Positions 20,401 through 30,100 of a stretch of 64,000 bases of DNA are shown here, in pieces. The DNA is from Progne subis subis (lineage: Eukaryota; Chordata; Aves; Passeriformes; Hirundinidae). Every line of letters starts with the position of its first letter. The first letter of the stretch is position 1. The notes beneath the pieces were generated by a model, which had not been told where the DNA came from, searched no databases, and was given only the letters and a program-made list of their open reading frames with translations. Location: NCBI GenBank assembly GCA_022316685.1, contig JAKJHU010000625.1, positions 62,001-126,000 of the forward strand, given 5' to 3'. The position numbers and the translations under genes were made by a program.

Positions 20401-21264
20401 AATGTCTATGGAATAAAATCTGAGTATGCTTTGGGGAGATGACAGGAGAGACAGACTTCAAGAAAAACATGACTGGCAAATATTAAAAACAAATGTTCTG
20501 TCACAGTCACTAGTTCTTTTCAGCAGTCTCAGGTTTAGCTTCACTAGCTTACCTCTAGAAAAAAAGGTCCCCCTGATCAGAACACACGACTAGGAAGAGT
20601 CAGCTAATTTATACAAGGCACTAGGAAGAGAAACTTCATGACAGACAGTTATACAAGCAAGCCATGCTGCAAAAGCACTGTTAGAGCATTTAGACCCCTG
20701 TATAAAGTCTGTGTTGATAAAGGATCAAAGAGAGGATAATTTATCACTGCTGATCTAGAGGGCATTCATTACATTAAACTGCCTTAACAATACCCTAATT
20801 AAAAACCAACAGGAAACAGAATATTATTTTGAGGAAAATAAAAGTTTAACCCATTAAAAGCAGAAAATATTAATTAGTGCAAGGTCTTTGAAAAGCATCT
20901 GAGATGACATTTCACCCTGTCTTAATAAACAAGAAGTCCAAGAACGGTCTTGTATTTGAAGAGCCCCTTCCAGAATGAATAGAAGTAACAGACACTAAAT
21001 GTCATGCTCTTAAAACTGAAAGTTTACAAGTAAGTTTATTTAGGCAAATACAATTCAAGTGGGCTTTTGTTTTATTAAAAAAACATAGAAATACTCAATC
21101 TGATTTATATGTGTAAAAGACATTCATCTTATTCATCACCACTAATATAAAGAAAAGAAAACAAAGGGTATTAATTTTAGGCTACCAAGAACTTATTTCC
21201 TGTCCTCATCTATTGTGAAACAAAATATTTTCCTTTTCCCTGACTTAGACTGGCAACTCAAATT
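20401..21264. other. No gene recognised; AT-rich spacer
   Basis: AT-rich, apparently unique sequence with no convincing frame, repeat end or RNA gene. Confidence 0.6.
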
Positions 21265-21271
21265 AATTTCT

Positions 21272-21797
21272 TGTTGTTGTGTATTATTTGGGTTTATATT
21301 GTAATTCATTTTTATATTGGGTTTCATAATGGTTTCTTCTGTACTCCCCTGTTCCCCTGGAAAATGTATCATCATGAGATTTGTCCCAGCTCCTTTCCCC
21401 CTCCCATTCTCCCACACTGGAATGTAATCCAACTCTGTTCCACTCCCACCTTATCCCTGATTGGGTAATGGCTTGTATTCGCCTCTAGCCCCTTCCCCCT
21501 GGATAAAAGCCAGGAGAAGCACATGGATCTCTCTCTTGGGACACGGACTGGACTGGGCTCTTGACCCTGCAGGGGCAGGACCACAGGAGAAATATTGAAT
21601 AAAGCCGTGATTCCCCCTGGACCAAGGGCAGACTCTTTCCTTTTGCCATTCACAGACGCCTGCTCTCTCTAAAGGAAAAGGTTTGCAGCCTCTCTGGGAT
21701 CTTTGGGATCCTGAGGGAAAAATCCTTCCAGCTGTGGTTTCTCTCTCAAGCTAGCCAAGGCAAAAACGGAGCTGGGGCTCCAAGAGAGAGAGAGACA
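21272..21797 (+). repeat. ERV2 LTR copy 1 (5' LTR)
   Basis: 526 bp, beginning TGTTGTTGTGTATT and taken to end at GAGAGACA. GGATAAAAGC at 21501-21510 is the TATA-like box and AATAAA at 21598-21603 the poly(A) signal. The 3' end is set by comparison with LTR copy 3 and could be up to 16 bases longer. Confidence 0.85.
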
Positions 21798-21817
21798 CAG
21801 CAGGTGACACACAATCA

Positions 21818-21831
21818 TGGTGCCCGAAGCC
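21818..21831 (+). promoter_or_regulatory. ERV2 primer-site-like sequence, possibly tRNA-Phe type
   Basis: TGGTGCCCGAAGCC lies about 20 nt after the LTR end. It differs from the tRNA-Phe complement by one inserted C and one substitution. The long spacer and the mismatches keep this tentative. Confidence 0.45.
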
Positions 21832-22541
21832 ACAAGAGACTCCCAGGAGAAGGCTCGAAGAACCATGCATGGAGCACATGGCTGAGGAACCTCACGCAGG
21901 CACGTGAGTCCAGAAACGTGGCCCATCCACACAGAGAGACAGACCCATCAGGCTTGGCGTTCGCTGTGGAGTCTCCGAAACACCGGACTCCACAGAGAGA
22001 GGCTGGGCTTTTCCTTTGGACTTAAAAAACCCATCGGATTTCTGCGAAGAAGCCCCCCCAAACAGCAAGCTGCTCCCAGAGAAGGCGACCATGTGTTCAT
22101 GGACAGCCAACCCTGGGAACCAAAACTGGAAGCTCTTTTGCCCCAAAAGGGTCAGTTTCAGGCAGAGACAGCCACTGCGAAGTTTTTTCATCACTACGCT
22201 GAAGTTTGGTAAGTATTCCCAACTTGGGAATCTTAGGAAAAATCTTTCAGAGGCTTTAAACCTCAGAGAGGGTTTTTTTTTCCTTTGGGGGAATGTTCTT
22301 GCTTTCAGGGCAAACCTTCAGGGTGCTTTTAAAAGCAATTTGGTTTAGGCTGCGCAGCCCCCCAGGGTGGAAAAAGTAACAGGTTCTCCTCCTATTTTTT
22401 TTTTCTCTCCAGCGAGGTTTTTATTGGGGTTTTTTTGTTTTTTTTTTTTTTTTTTTTTGTTTGTTTGTTTTGGTTTTTTTTTTCTTTCGGTTTCCCAGTT
22501 GCAGTTAAAGGGGACACAGAAACTTAAAATCTGAGCCAAAA
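21832..22541 (+). other. ERV2 leader with T-rich tract
   Basis: The untranslated leader between the primer site and gag. It contains a T-rich low-complexity run at about 22435-22490. No conserved reading frame is seen. Confidence 0.6.
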
Positions 22542-24390
22542 ATGGGTGCTAGGCTATCTGTTCCTCAAAAAAGAGTCTTTTACGAAATTTTTAGTGCCTT
22601 GGATGATGGTGGGACCCATTGTTCAAAGAAACAGTTGAAAAATTTTATACACTGGTTGTTTTATAATTTTCCACATGTATCATTAGAACAAATAAGCTTC
22701 CTGGAATTTTGGGAGGCTGTTGCAAATAAATTGGCTGAATCAGGCATTCCTAAGGACACAGAAACTGCAAATTTTGCTCTCTGGAGCTTGCAAATTCTGT
22801 TTGCATTGCAAAAACAAAATGATATTACAAAACAGACAGATTTTTGTGATTCTTCCCCAGTTTCTCCCTCTCCTGACCCAAAAATCCCTTCCCCGAGCTT
22901 GGGTATTCAGAGGAAAGCATCCCACCAGACAGGGTAGGGAAGCTGCAGCTCCCCTGGCTTTCCCCGAATTCCCGAGTCCCCCTGCTCGAGTAATCCTGGC
23001 CAGATTCCTCGAGAAACCCCTAACCTTACCTCAAACCTCCCTTCTTCCCCAGTTTGTAAATCCCGTGCTCAGTTTACTTTTGCAGACAGTTCGGGTGCTC
23101 AAAATCTCCATTTTAGTGATCCCCAAAATAGTTTCAGTTCTGTGGGGGGGGTCACAAGATGGCAGAGTCTCCTTTGTTCCCCAAAATGGCAGAAGCCATG
23201 TGCTCCTAAGCCATGTGGAGCCTCTTTCTTTGTCTAACCCTCCTTCTTCCCACAATCCCCTTGGTAACCCGAGCCACCACTTCCTCTTCCCAGACCCCTC
23301 CTTCCCTTCGGTGCTGCCCCCCAGCACCACCCTCTCCTCTGACTCCACCCCCTCTAACCTCAAACCTCTGCCCTCTAACTCCACCCCTTGTGAGTCAAGC
23401 CTCCAGCCCCTCCCTGCCTCTGGTTCCCACGGTTTCCCTGCCCACAATCTGAGTTCCCACGCCCCGGGGGGGGGGGGGTGAGCTGGAAACCCGGAAGCAG
23501 GAAATTATCCCGGCTTTTCTGCCACCCCTGTCACATATCGACAGTCAAAAAGGGGGGGTGCTGTCCACAGTAAGATTCAGGATTTATGCAAAGCTCAGGT
23601 CAAATTTGAACGCGAAAGTGAGTACTTTCGCAGCCTTTTAAAAGCAAATTTAGCAGGGAATCCTATAGTTCCCTTTGACCTCTGACAGCTTTTCTCATCC
23701 CTCCTTTCATCCACACAGTTCAGGCTTTGGGAATCAACATGGGAAAAAAAGAGAATTACTTCCCAAGCTGTGGAAAAATCCTGAAACGGCTGTTGATAAT
23801 AATTTGCCAATTCAATTAGAACATCTATGTGGTGCTGGTGGATGGGTCTCAGCACTCAAGCAGGCTCAGGAAATTCCTTTAGCTGTTTTGGAGTGCATTA
23901 AAGATGCTGCTTCCAAAGCATTCTTTTCAATCCAGCCAAATGGGCCTTTACAAACATTCAGTAAAATAAAGCAGCTTCCATCAGAACCTTTTGTAACATT
24001 TGTGAAGCGATTACCAGAGCTATAGAGTTACAGGTTAAGAAAGAAGGAGCCCAAGAACAGGTCCTGGAGGAAATGGCGCTGACCAATGCAAACGAACAGT
24101 ACAAGGCTGCCATCCTCAGCCTGCCCATGGAACCAGCTCCAACCTTAGATGACATGCTCCAGGTGTGTGCCAGGAAGGTTCCCTTCATGACAGCTCACCA
24201 AAGCCACAGTTCCAGAGATGCATTCAAGCCACCACAAAGAGCTGCTGCTGCAGACACCGTGTCTCCTGTGCCACGACCACTGCCCAAGAGAACAATGTGT
24301 CTCCCGTGCGATCAGGCTGGACATTGGGCATCTCAATGCCCTTTAAAGAAGCAATTTCTGGACTTTCAGGACAATGGGGGCGGGGGGGTC
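22542..24390 (+). pseudogene. gag: ERV2 gag, fragmented
   Basis: It starts at ATG 22542 with MGARLSV, whose Gly2 fits N-terminal myristoylation of matrix; the parallel gag of ERV4 starts MGAQLSV. The first frame stops after 131 codons (22937). A Pro/Ser-rich linker then reads in another frame to about 23481 and ends in a run of twelve or more G. Capsid appears in pieces (23675-24025, then from 24073 in another frame). One CCHC knuckle, CLPCDQAGHWASQC, is encoded near 24298. At least three frameshifts are present, so no full Gag can be made. Linker and capsid order match ERV4. Confidence 0.85.
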
Positions 24391-26064
24391 TCGAGGGCCC
24401 AAGGGGAATTTTTCAAAAAACTGAAAGGAGAGCGCCGGCTTGGCAAGTGTGCCAACATAAAAGGGGCAAGTGTGAAAAGGGGGGAGAAAAAACTGGAAAA
24501 TTCAAATGCTAACCATACTAATCCTGCCTTAACCAGTTCTGCTTTTCAGCAGAAGTCACTGGACATCACCCTTTCAGATCATGACGTGAGCAGACCCTGT
24601 CTAACCACAGAATGTCTCCAAGAGCCTTTTAGGTTGCAACTGACAGAATCCTTGCACCTAAGTGACACAGAATGGCATTTAGGTTCATTGGACTGGCTGG
24701 TGCCAGGCTCCTGGCAACATGTTGGCAGTAAGTATGTCATCCTTGGGGACACCAAGTACACACCGAGAGAGATCAAGATCCTTCCTGGTCTCATCTCATC
24801 AAACCCTAAACAACTAGTTCTCTGGCTGCGCTGTGTCTGCCCACCCATGTTTCTGCCTAAGGGGCAGATAACAGCTCAGGCAATTGCAGCACCTGACCTG
24901 TTCCCTGGAAAAAACAGCACAAGGAACAAACACCTTGAGGTTTGCCCCACACGAGTTATTGGGAGGGACAAACTCATAATATGGTGTGAGGTCCGTCACG
25001 GTGGGGAAGTAATAAACCTCAAAGGAGTTTTGGACACAGGCGCATATGTAACGATTGTACCAGAAAGGATGTGGCCCTCACATTGGGAACTGCAAAATGT
25101 GGCCGGGCACATAGAAGGTATAGGGGGAATGAAATGGGCAAAACAATCAAAAGGTGTTGTGCAAATTAAGGGGCCAAATGGACAATTAGCTACACTGCGT
25201 CCATTTGTTTTAGATTATTCAGAGCCCTTGTGGGGGAGAGACCTGATGGCCCAGTGGGGGATCACAACTGGCATTCCAGATGCCCCCCCGGTTTTTCAGG
25301 CTGCGGCCACTGAAGAGTGCCCTACCCAGAAACTCAATTGGAAAACTGATTCACCAGTCTGGGCAGAGCAGTGGCCGCTCAGTAAAGAAAAATTGAAGGT
25401 GCTTCAGGAACTAGTGGATGAACAGCTAGCTAAAGGCCACATTGTGGAAACCACGTCTCCGTGGAATTCCCCAGTCTTTGTTATCAAAAAAGCAAACAAA
25501 GGCAAGTGGCGGCTCCTCCATGATCTCCGTCAAATTAATAATGTCATTGAGGACATGGGTTCTCTCCAACCAGGGATGCCATCCCCAGCGATGCTCCCCC
25601 AAAAGTGGAATTTGGCAATTATTGATATCAAAGATTGTTTTTTCCAGATTCTTCTGCACCCTGACGATGCCCCACATTTCTCCTTCTTGGTTCCTACCCT
25701 CAACCAAGAAGCCCCGAGGAAAAGATACCACTGGAAATTTCTTCCCCAAGCGATGAAAAACTCGCCATTTATTTGTCAGTGGTACCTCATTTCCTTGCTG
25801 TCCACAGTGCGCGCAGCTGTAGGGGAAGCCATCATCCTGCACTACATGCATGATGTGCTCATGTGTGCCCCCAATAATGACCTACTGTCCGACGCGCTCA
25901 ACCTGACAATCGAGTCTTTGGTTGCTGCAGAGTTCAAGCTTCAGAAGGAAAAGATTCAAAGGATGCCACCTTGGAAGTACCTGGGTCTGGATATTGGTAA
26001 GCGGACCACTGTGCCCCAAAAATTGGTTGTCAAAAATAACATCAGAACCTTAGCAGATGTCTAG
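24391..26064 (+). pseudogene. pol: ERV2 pro and reverse transcriptase in one frame, catalytic site changed
   Basis: One open frame (from 24073) runs through nucleocapsid, protease and most of RT to a TAG at 26062-26064. Between NC and protease is a segment with IKILPGLI and PKGQITAQAI blocks that looks like a decayed dUTPase, as in betaretroviral pro (tentative). The protease box is VLDTGAYVTIV. RT shows WAEQWPLS, the LLHDLR block and DIKDCFF, but the catalytic YMDD reads YMHD at 25843-25854, losing an essential aspartate. Protease and RT sharing one frame is unlike ERV1 and may reflect later indels. Confidence 0.85.
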
Positions 26065-27006
26065 AAGTTGTGAGTCCTTAAATTGGGTAAGACCTTGGCT
26101 AGGTCTGATCACTGAAGACCTAGACCCCCTCTCTAATCTTTTAAAAGGGGGAGAGGAGCTAAGTTGTCCGAGGACCCTCACCCAACAGGCAAGAGCAGCC
26201 CTAGAAAAGGTACAGGACTGTATGGCCACCAGACAGGCCAACAGGTGCAAATCAGACTTGCCATTCAAATTCATCATTTTAGGCAAATTGCCACACCTCC
26301 ACAGAATGATTTTTCAGTGGGAAAGAGTGGAAAAATCATAAAAGGACAAAGACTGTAGGGATCCCCTCTTAATCATAGAGTGGGTTTTCCTCAGTCACCA
26401 CCGGTCCAAAAGAATGACCAGGCCACAGGAACTGGTAGCAGAATTGATTCGGAAAGCCAGGACCCGGGTCAGGGAGTTGGCAGGAAGTGATTTTGAGTGT
26501 ATTCAAATCCCAATTGAGATAAACTTGGGCCAAATCACAAAAGCAATGTTGGAGCACCTGATTCATGAAAATGAAGCTTTGCAGTTTGCTCTGGATAGCT
26601 ACACAGGTCAAATTTCAATTCATCGGCCTGCTCTCAAATTATTTAGAGAACAAATTCAGTTCAAATTGTCATTAAAAAGTGTTCAGAGCAGGAGACCATT
26701 AAAGGCCCTAACCATTTTTACAGATGCATCCGGAGCCTCTCATAAGTCAGTAATAACGTGGAAAAATCCTCAAACTCAGCAGTGGGAAAGAGATATTGTC
26801 AAGTTGGAAGGATCACCTCAGATAGCTGAGTTGGCTGCAGTTGTTAGAGCTTTTGAAAAGTTTCCTGAACCATTCAATTTGGTCACAGATTCGGCCTATG
26901 TAGCAGGTGTAGTATCCAGAGCGGAGCAAGCTGTACTGAGTGAGGTCTCCAATTCTGCACTTTTCAACTTGCTCTCAAACTAGTAAATCTGATCTCCCAC
27001 CAAGAG
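26065..27006 (+). pseudogene. ERV2 pol, RT thumb/connection and RNase H, frameshifted
   Basis: Thumb sequence continues in a different frame (about 26057-26341, DPLSNLLKGG block). A further frame, 26414-26983, carries the connection and RNase H, with IFTDASG near 26719, an ELAAVVRAF helix and TDSAYVAGVV. A stop at 26981-26983 cuts it before the last RNase H block, which reappears in the next piece. Confidence 0.85.
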
Positions 27007-27018
27007 CAACAATTTTAT

Positions 27019-28014
27019 GTGATGCACATCAGATTGCACACCGATTTACCAGGATTCATAGCCGAGGGCAACAGAAGGGCTGATGCTCTTGCTGCGCCTG
27101 TGGAGATGGCCGCACTCCCAAACATCTTTGGCCAAGGCAAAATCAGCCATCAGCTTTTTCACCAGAATGCGCCAGGCCTAGTCCGCCAGTTCCACCTAAC
27201 TCGGGAACAGGCTTGGGCAATTGTGTCAATGTGTCCCTCGTGCCAGCAACACGCACTCCCAGCCCTGAGTGCAGGAGCAAACCCCAGGGGATTGAACAGC
27301 TGTGAGGTATGGCAGACAGATGTGACATACATCATGTCCTTTGGTAGGCAAAGGTATGTCCATGTATCTGTACACACCTTTTCTGGAGCTGTCTATGCCT
27401 CTGCCCACTCAGGGGAGAAGTCTAGTGATGCCATGAAACACCTAATACAGGCTTTCTCCTTCCTGGGCATCCCCAAATCAATAAAAACTGATAATGGACC
27501 CACATACACATCCAAGGAGTTCAGAAGCTTCCTGCAGCAATAGGGAGTAGAGCACAAAACAGGCATCCCCTACTCCCCGACAGGTCAGGCCATCGTGGAA
27601 AGGACCCACCAGAATCTCAAAAGGGTCCTCAGCCAACAACATCAGTCTCTAAAACTAGAAACACCCCAAATCCAGTTGTCCAAAGCCTTGTTCACTCTGA
27701 ACTTTTTAAATTGCACATTTGAAAATCTTAACCCACCAATTGTGTGCCATTTCAGAGAGGACTGCCAACTGCAGCTGAAAGCAAAGCCACCGGTAATGGT
27801 AAAGGATCCAGCAACCAGGGAAACAGAGGGTCCTCATGATCTGATCACCTGGGGTTGTGAGTACGCCTATGTGTCCACTCCCTCAGGTCCCAAGTGGGTG
27901 CCAGCCAGGTGGGTGAAACCTTTCACCCCTAAAAGTGCAAAGCCACCTGCAGAAGCCCCACAAGTTCCCAGTACTGCCTGGAGAACGAGAAAGCGCCGAA
28001 CCCTCTCCTTCTAA
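27019..28014 (+). pseudogene. ERV2 pol, RNase H end and integrase, one in-frame stop
   Basis: It starts with the last RNase H block (GNRRADALA). Integrase follows: zinc site with HQLFHQN and CPSC, catalytic D in WQTDVTY, D in KTDNGPTY. A TAG at 27541-27543 interrupts, after which the same frame supplies the glutamate block (AIVERTHQ) and the C-terminal domain to the stop at 28012-28014. The TAG is the only lesion seen in this stretch. Confidence 0.88.
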
Positions 28015-28167
28015 TTATCCTTTTTCCCTTAACAGTGCTTTTCTGAACAGTTTGTTTGCACTCGATGTCATTTTTTATTTTTCAGCTTTAAAGGTACTCA
28101 AGTTCCAAACTCTGAGCATCTCCCATGGACTGAGCCTTCCTTCTTTATTTGATAAGAAAGGGGGAGA
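28015..28167 (+). promoter_or_regulatory. ERV2 post-pol segment and polypurine tract; env absent
   Basis: Only about 150 bases separate the integrase stop from the next LTR, so env has been lost. Two pyrimidine-AG tracts (ending near 28035 and 28085) look like former splice acceptors. AAGAAAGGGGGAGA at 28155-28167 is the polypurine tract, abutting LTR copy 2. Confidence 0.75.
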
Positions 28168-28460
28168 TGTTGTTCTGCATTATTATTTGGGTTTATATTG
28201 TATTTCATTTTTATATTGGGTTTTGTAATGTTTTCTTCTGTACTCCCCTGTTCCACTGGAAATTGTATCATCCCGAAATTCGTCCCTTCTCCTTTCCCCC
28301 TCCCATTCTCCCACACTGGAATGTAATCCAAGTCTATCCCACTCCCACCTTATCCCTAATTGGGTAGTGGCTTGTCCCCACCTTTAGCCCCTTCCCTGAA
28401 GATAAGCCAGGCCACGTGGTCGGCTCTTTCTCTTGGCTCAGGGACAGGGAAGGGGCTCAG
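28168..28460 (+). repeat. ERV2 LTR copy 2, 3'-truncated and diverged
   Basis: It begins TGTTGTTCTGCATTATT right after the polypurine tract. The U3 part aligns with copies 1 and 3 but with many more differences. After the TATA-like region the match fades near 28430-28460, so poly(A) signal and U5 are missing. Confidence 0.8.
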
Positions 28461-28713
28461 AGGAGACAATAGGAAACCAATTGGCTGATAAAGAAGCTCA
28501 AAAAGCTGCATTGTTGCCAGAAATCTCTAAAATTCTCCTATTGCTCCCAGTAACTACATCACTGCCAGAGAAACTGTCTTTTCCAACAGAGGAACTTGGG
28601 ATAATTAAAGAGTGGGGCAGAAGAAAAAGGGAGATAATTGGTTTACAAGGGATGGTAAACAGTAGACACCAAAAGCTCTAGCCTTACAGTTGTTAAAACA
28701 ACTTCATGAAGGA
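28461..28713 (+). pseudogene. Captured gamma-like pol fragment (RNase H end / integrase start)
   Basis: A short frame with GNQLADKEAQKAA (final RNase H block) runs to a leucine-rich segment ending in LLKQLHEG-like coding, the start of a gammaretrovirus-type integrase zinc domain. This does not match ERV2's own class II pol, which already has its RNase H and integrase upstream. LTR copy 3 begins within the coding sequence. Confidence 0.7.
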
Positions 28714-29238
28714 TGTTGTTGTGTATTATTTGGGTTTATATTGTATTTCATTTTTTACTGGGTTTTGTAATGGTTTCTTCTGTACTCCCCTGTTCCCCTG
28801 GAAAATGTATCATCATGAGATTTGTCCCAGCTCCTTTCCCCCTCCCATTCTCCCACACTGGAATGTAATCCAACTCTGTTCCACTCCCACCTTATCCCTG
28901 ATTGGGTAATGGCTTGTATTCGCCTCTAGCCCCTTCCCCCTGGATAAAAGCCAGGAGAAGCACATGGATCTCTCTCTTGGGACACGGACTGGACTGGGCT
29001 CTTGACCCTGCAGGGGCAGGACCACAGGAGAAATATTGAATAAAGCCGTGATTCCCCCTGGACCAAGGGCAGACTCTTTCCTTTTGCCATTCACAGACGC
29101 CTGCTCTCTCTAAAGGAAAAGGTTTGCAGCCTCTCTGGGATCTTTGGGATCCTGAGGGAAAAATCCTTCCAGCTGTGGTTTCTCTCTCAAGCTAGCTGAG
29201 GCAAAAACAGAGCTGAGGCTCCAAGAGAAAGAGAGACA
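28714..29238 (+). repeat. ERV2-family LTR copy 3
   Basis: 525 bp, TGTTGTTGTG to GAGAGACA. It is nearly identical to copy 1, with about nine or ten differences, most of them within 60 bases of the two ends. TATA-like and AATAAA signals are intact. No convincing polypurine tract precedes it (GAAGGA only). Confidence 0.9.
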
Positions 29239-30100
29239 GGAATTTCTTGCCAATTAAAAATAAAGTAGGATACAAAGACAAAACTAAAACACCTTCCTCC
29301 CCCAACCCCCTTCTTCCCAGCCTCACTTTCACTCCTTCATTTCCAACTTTCTACCTCTTTCCCCTGACTTCAGGGGTGGGGAGAGAATGGTTTTGGTTGG
29401 GAGGGACCTTAAAGACCTAGCTCCAACCCCCCTGTGGCATGAGAGGTTGCAGTCAGTTCTTAAGAGCTTATCAGCCGCTCCTTCCTCTTCACACTTTTCC
29501 CCTGCTCCAACATAAGATATCTCCCACAGGATAGTCCTTCACTAACTGCTCCAGCATGGGTCCTCTCCATGGGGTACAGTCCTTCAGGAATGGACTCCTC
29601 CAGTATGGGTCCCCCAGGGGTGGCAATTCATGACAGAAAACTTCCTCCTCTCCAAAAGTGAGCTCTCTAGAGGCTGCAGCTTCCTCCAGGGCATATCCAC
29701 CTGCTCTGTCATGAGGCCCCCCATGAGCTGCAGGATGGTTATCTGCTCTGGTCTTCTCCACAGCCTGTAAGGAAATCTCTGCTCTGACACCTGGAATACC
29801 TCCTATCCCTCCTTCACTGACCTAAGCGTCTGCAGAGCTGTTTCTCTTGCATTTTTCTCCCTCATACCTCCTGCTCTTCTCACAGACACACTACTGCACA
29901 GCATTTCTTAAATGTTATCACAGAGGTGCCCCAGCTTCACTGATTGGCTCATGTTTGGCCAGTGGCAGATATATTTTGGAGCCAGTTGGAACTGGCTTTG
30001 TCCAGCACAGCAGAAGCCCCATGTCTCTCCTGATGAAAGCTGCCCCTGCAGTCTCCTCACTACCAAAACCTCACCACATAAACCCAATACAACTCTCTCT
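29239..30100 (-). repeat. Old interspersed repeats, including a CR1 3' fragment
   Basis: At about 29385-29445 the + strand reads GGTTTTGGTTGGGAGGGACC and on into CCAACCCCCCTG, the antisense of a CR1-type 3' UTR. The following 600 bases contain degenerate repeats of a CTCCAGCATGGGTCC motif (near 29510-29620) and a segment ending ACCAAAACCTCACCAC. This is a common avian repeat that I cannot name with confidence. Confidence 0.5.

Larger units (their letters stand above)
21272..29238 (+). mobile_element. ERV2: env-less class II provirus with three LTR copies (mosaic)
   Basis: Order: LTR (21272-21797), primer-site-like sequence, leader, gag, pro, pol, polypurine tract, a truncated second LTR (28168 to about 28460), a foreign pol fragment (about 28461-28713), and a third LTR (28714-29238). 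LTRs 1 and 3 are about 98% identical, with most differences at their ends; LTR 2 is clearly more diverged and lacks its 3' part. AATTTC occurs just left of LTR 1 (21265-21270) and two bases right of LTR 3 (29241-29246), a possible 6-bp TSD for the whole block. gag and pol carry several lesions, and env is absent. Confidence 0.8.
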
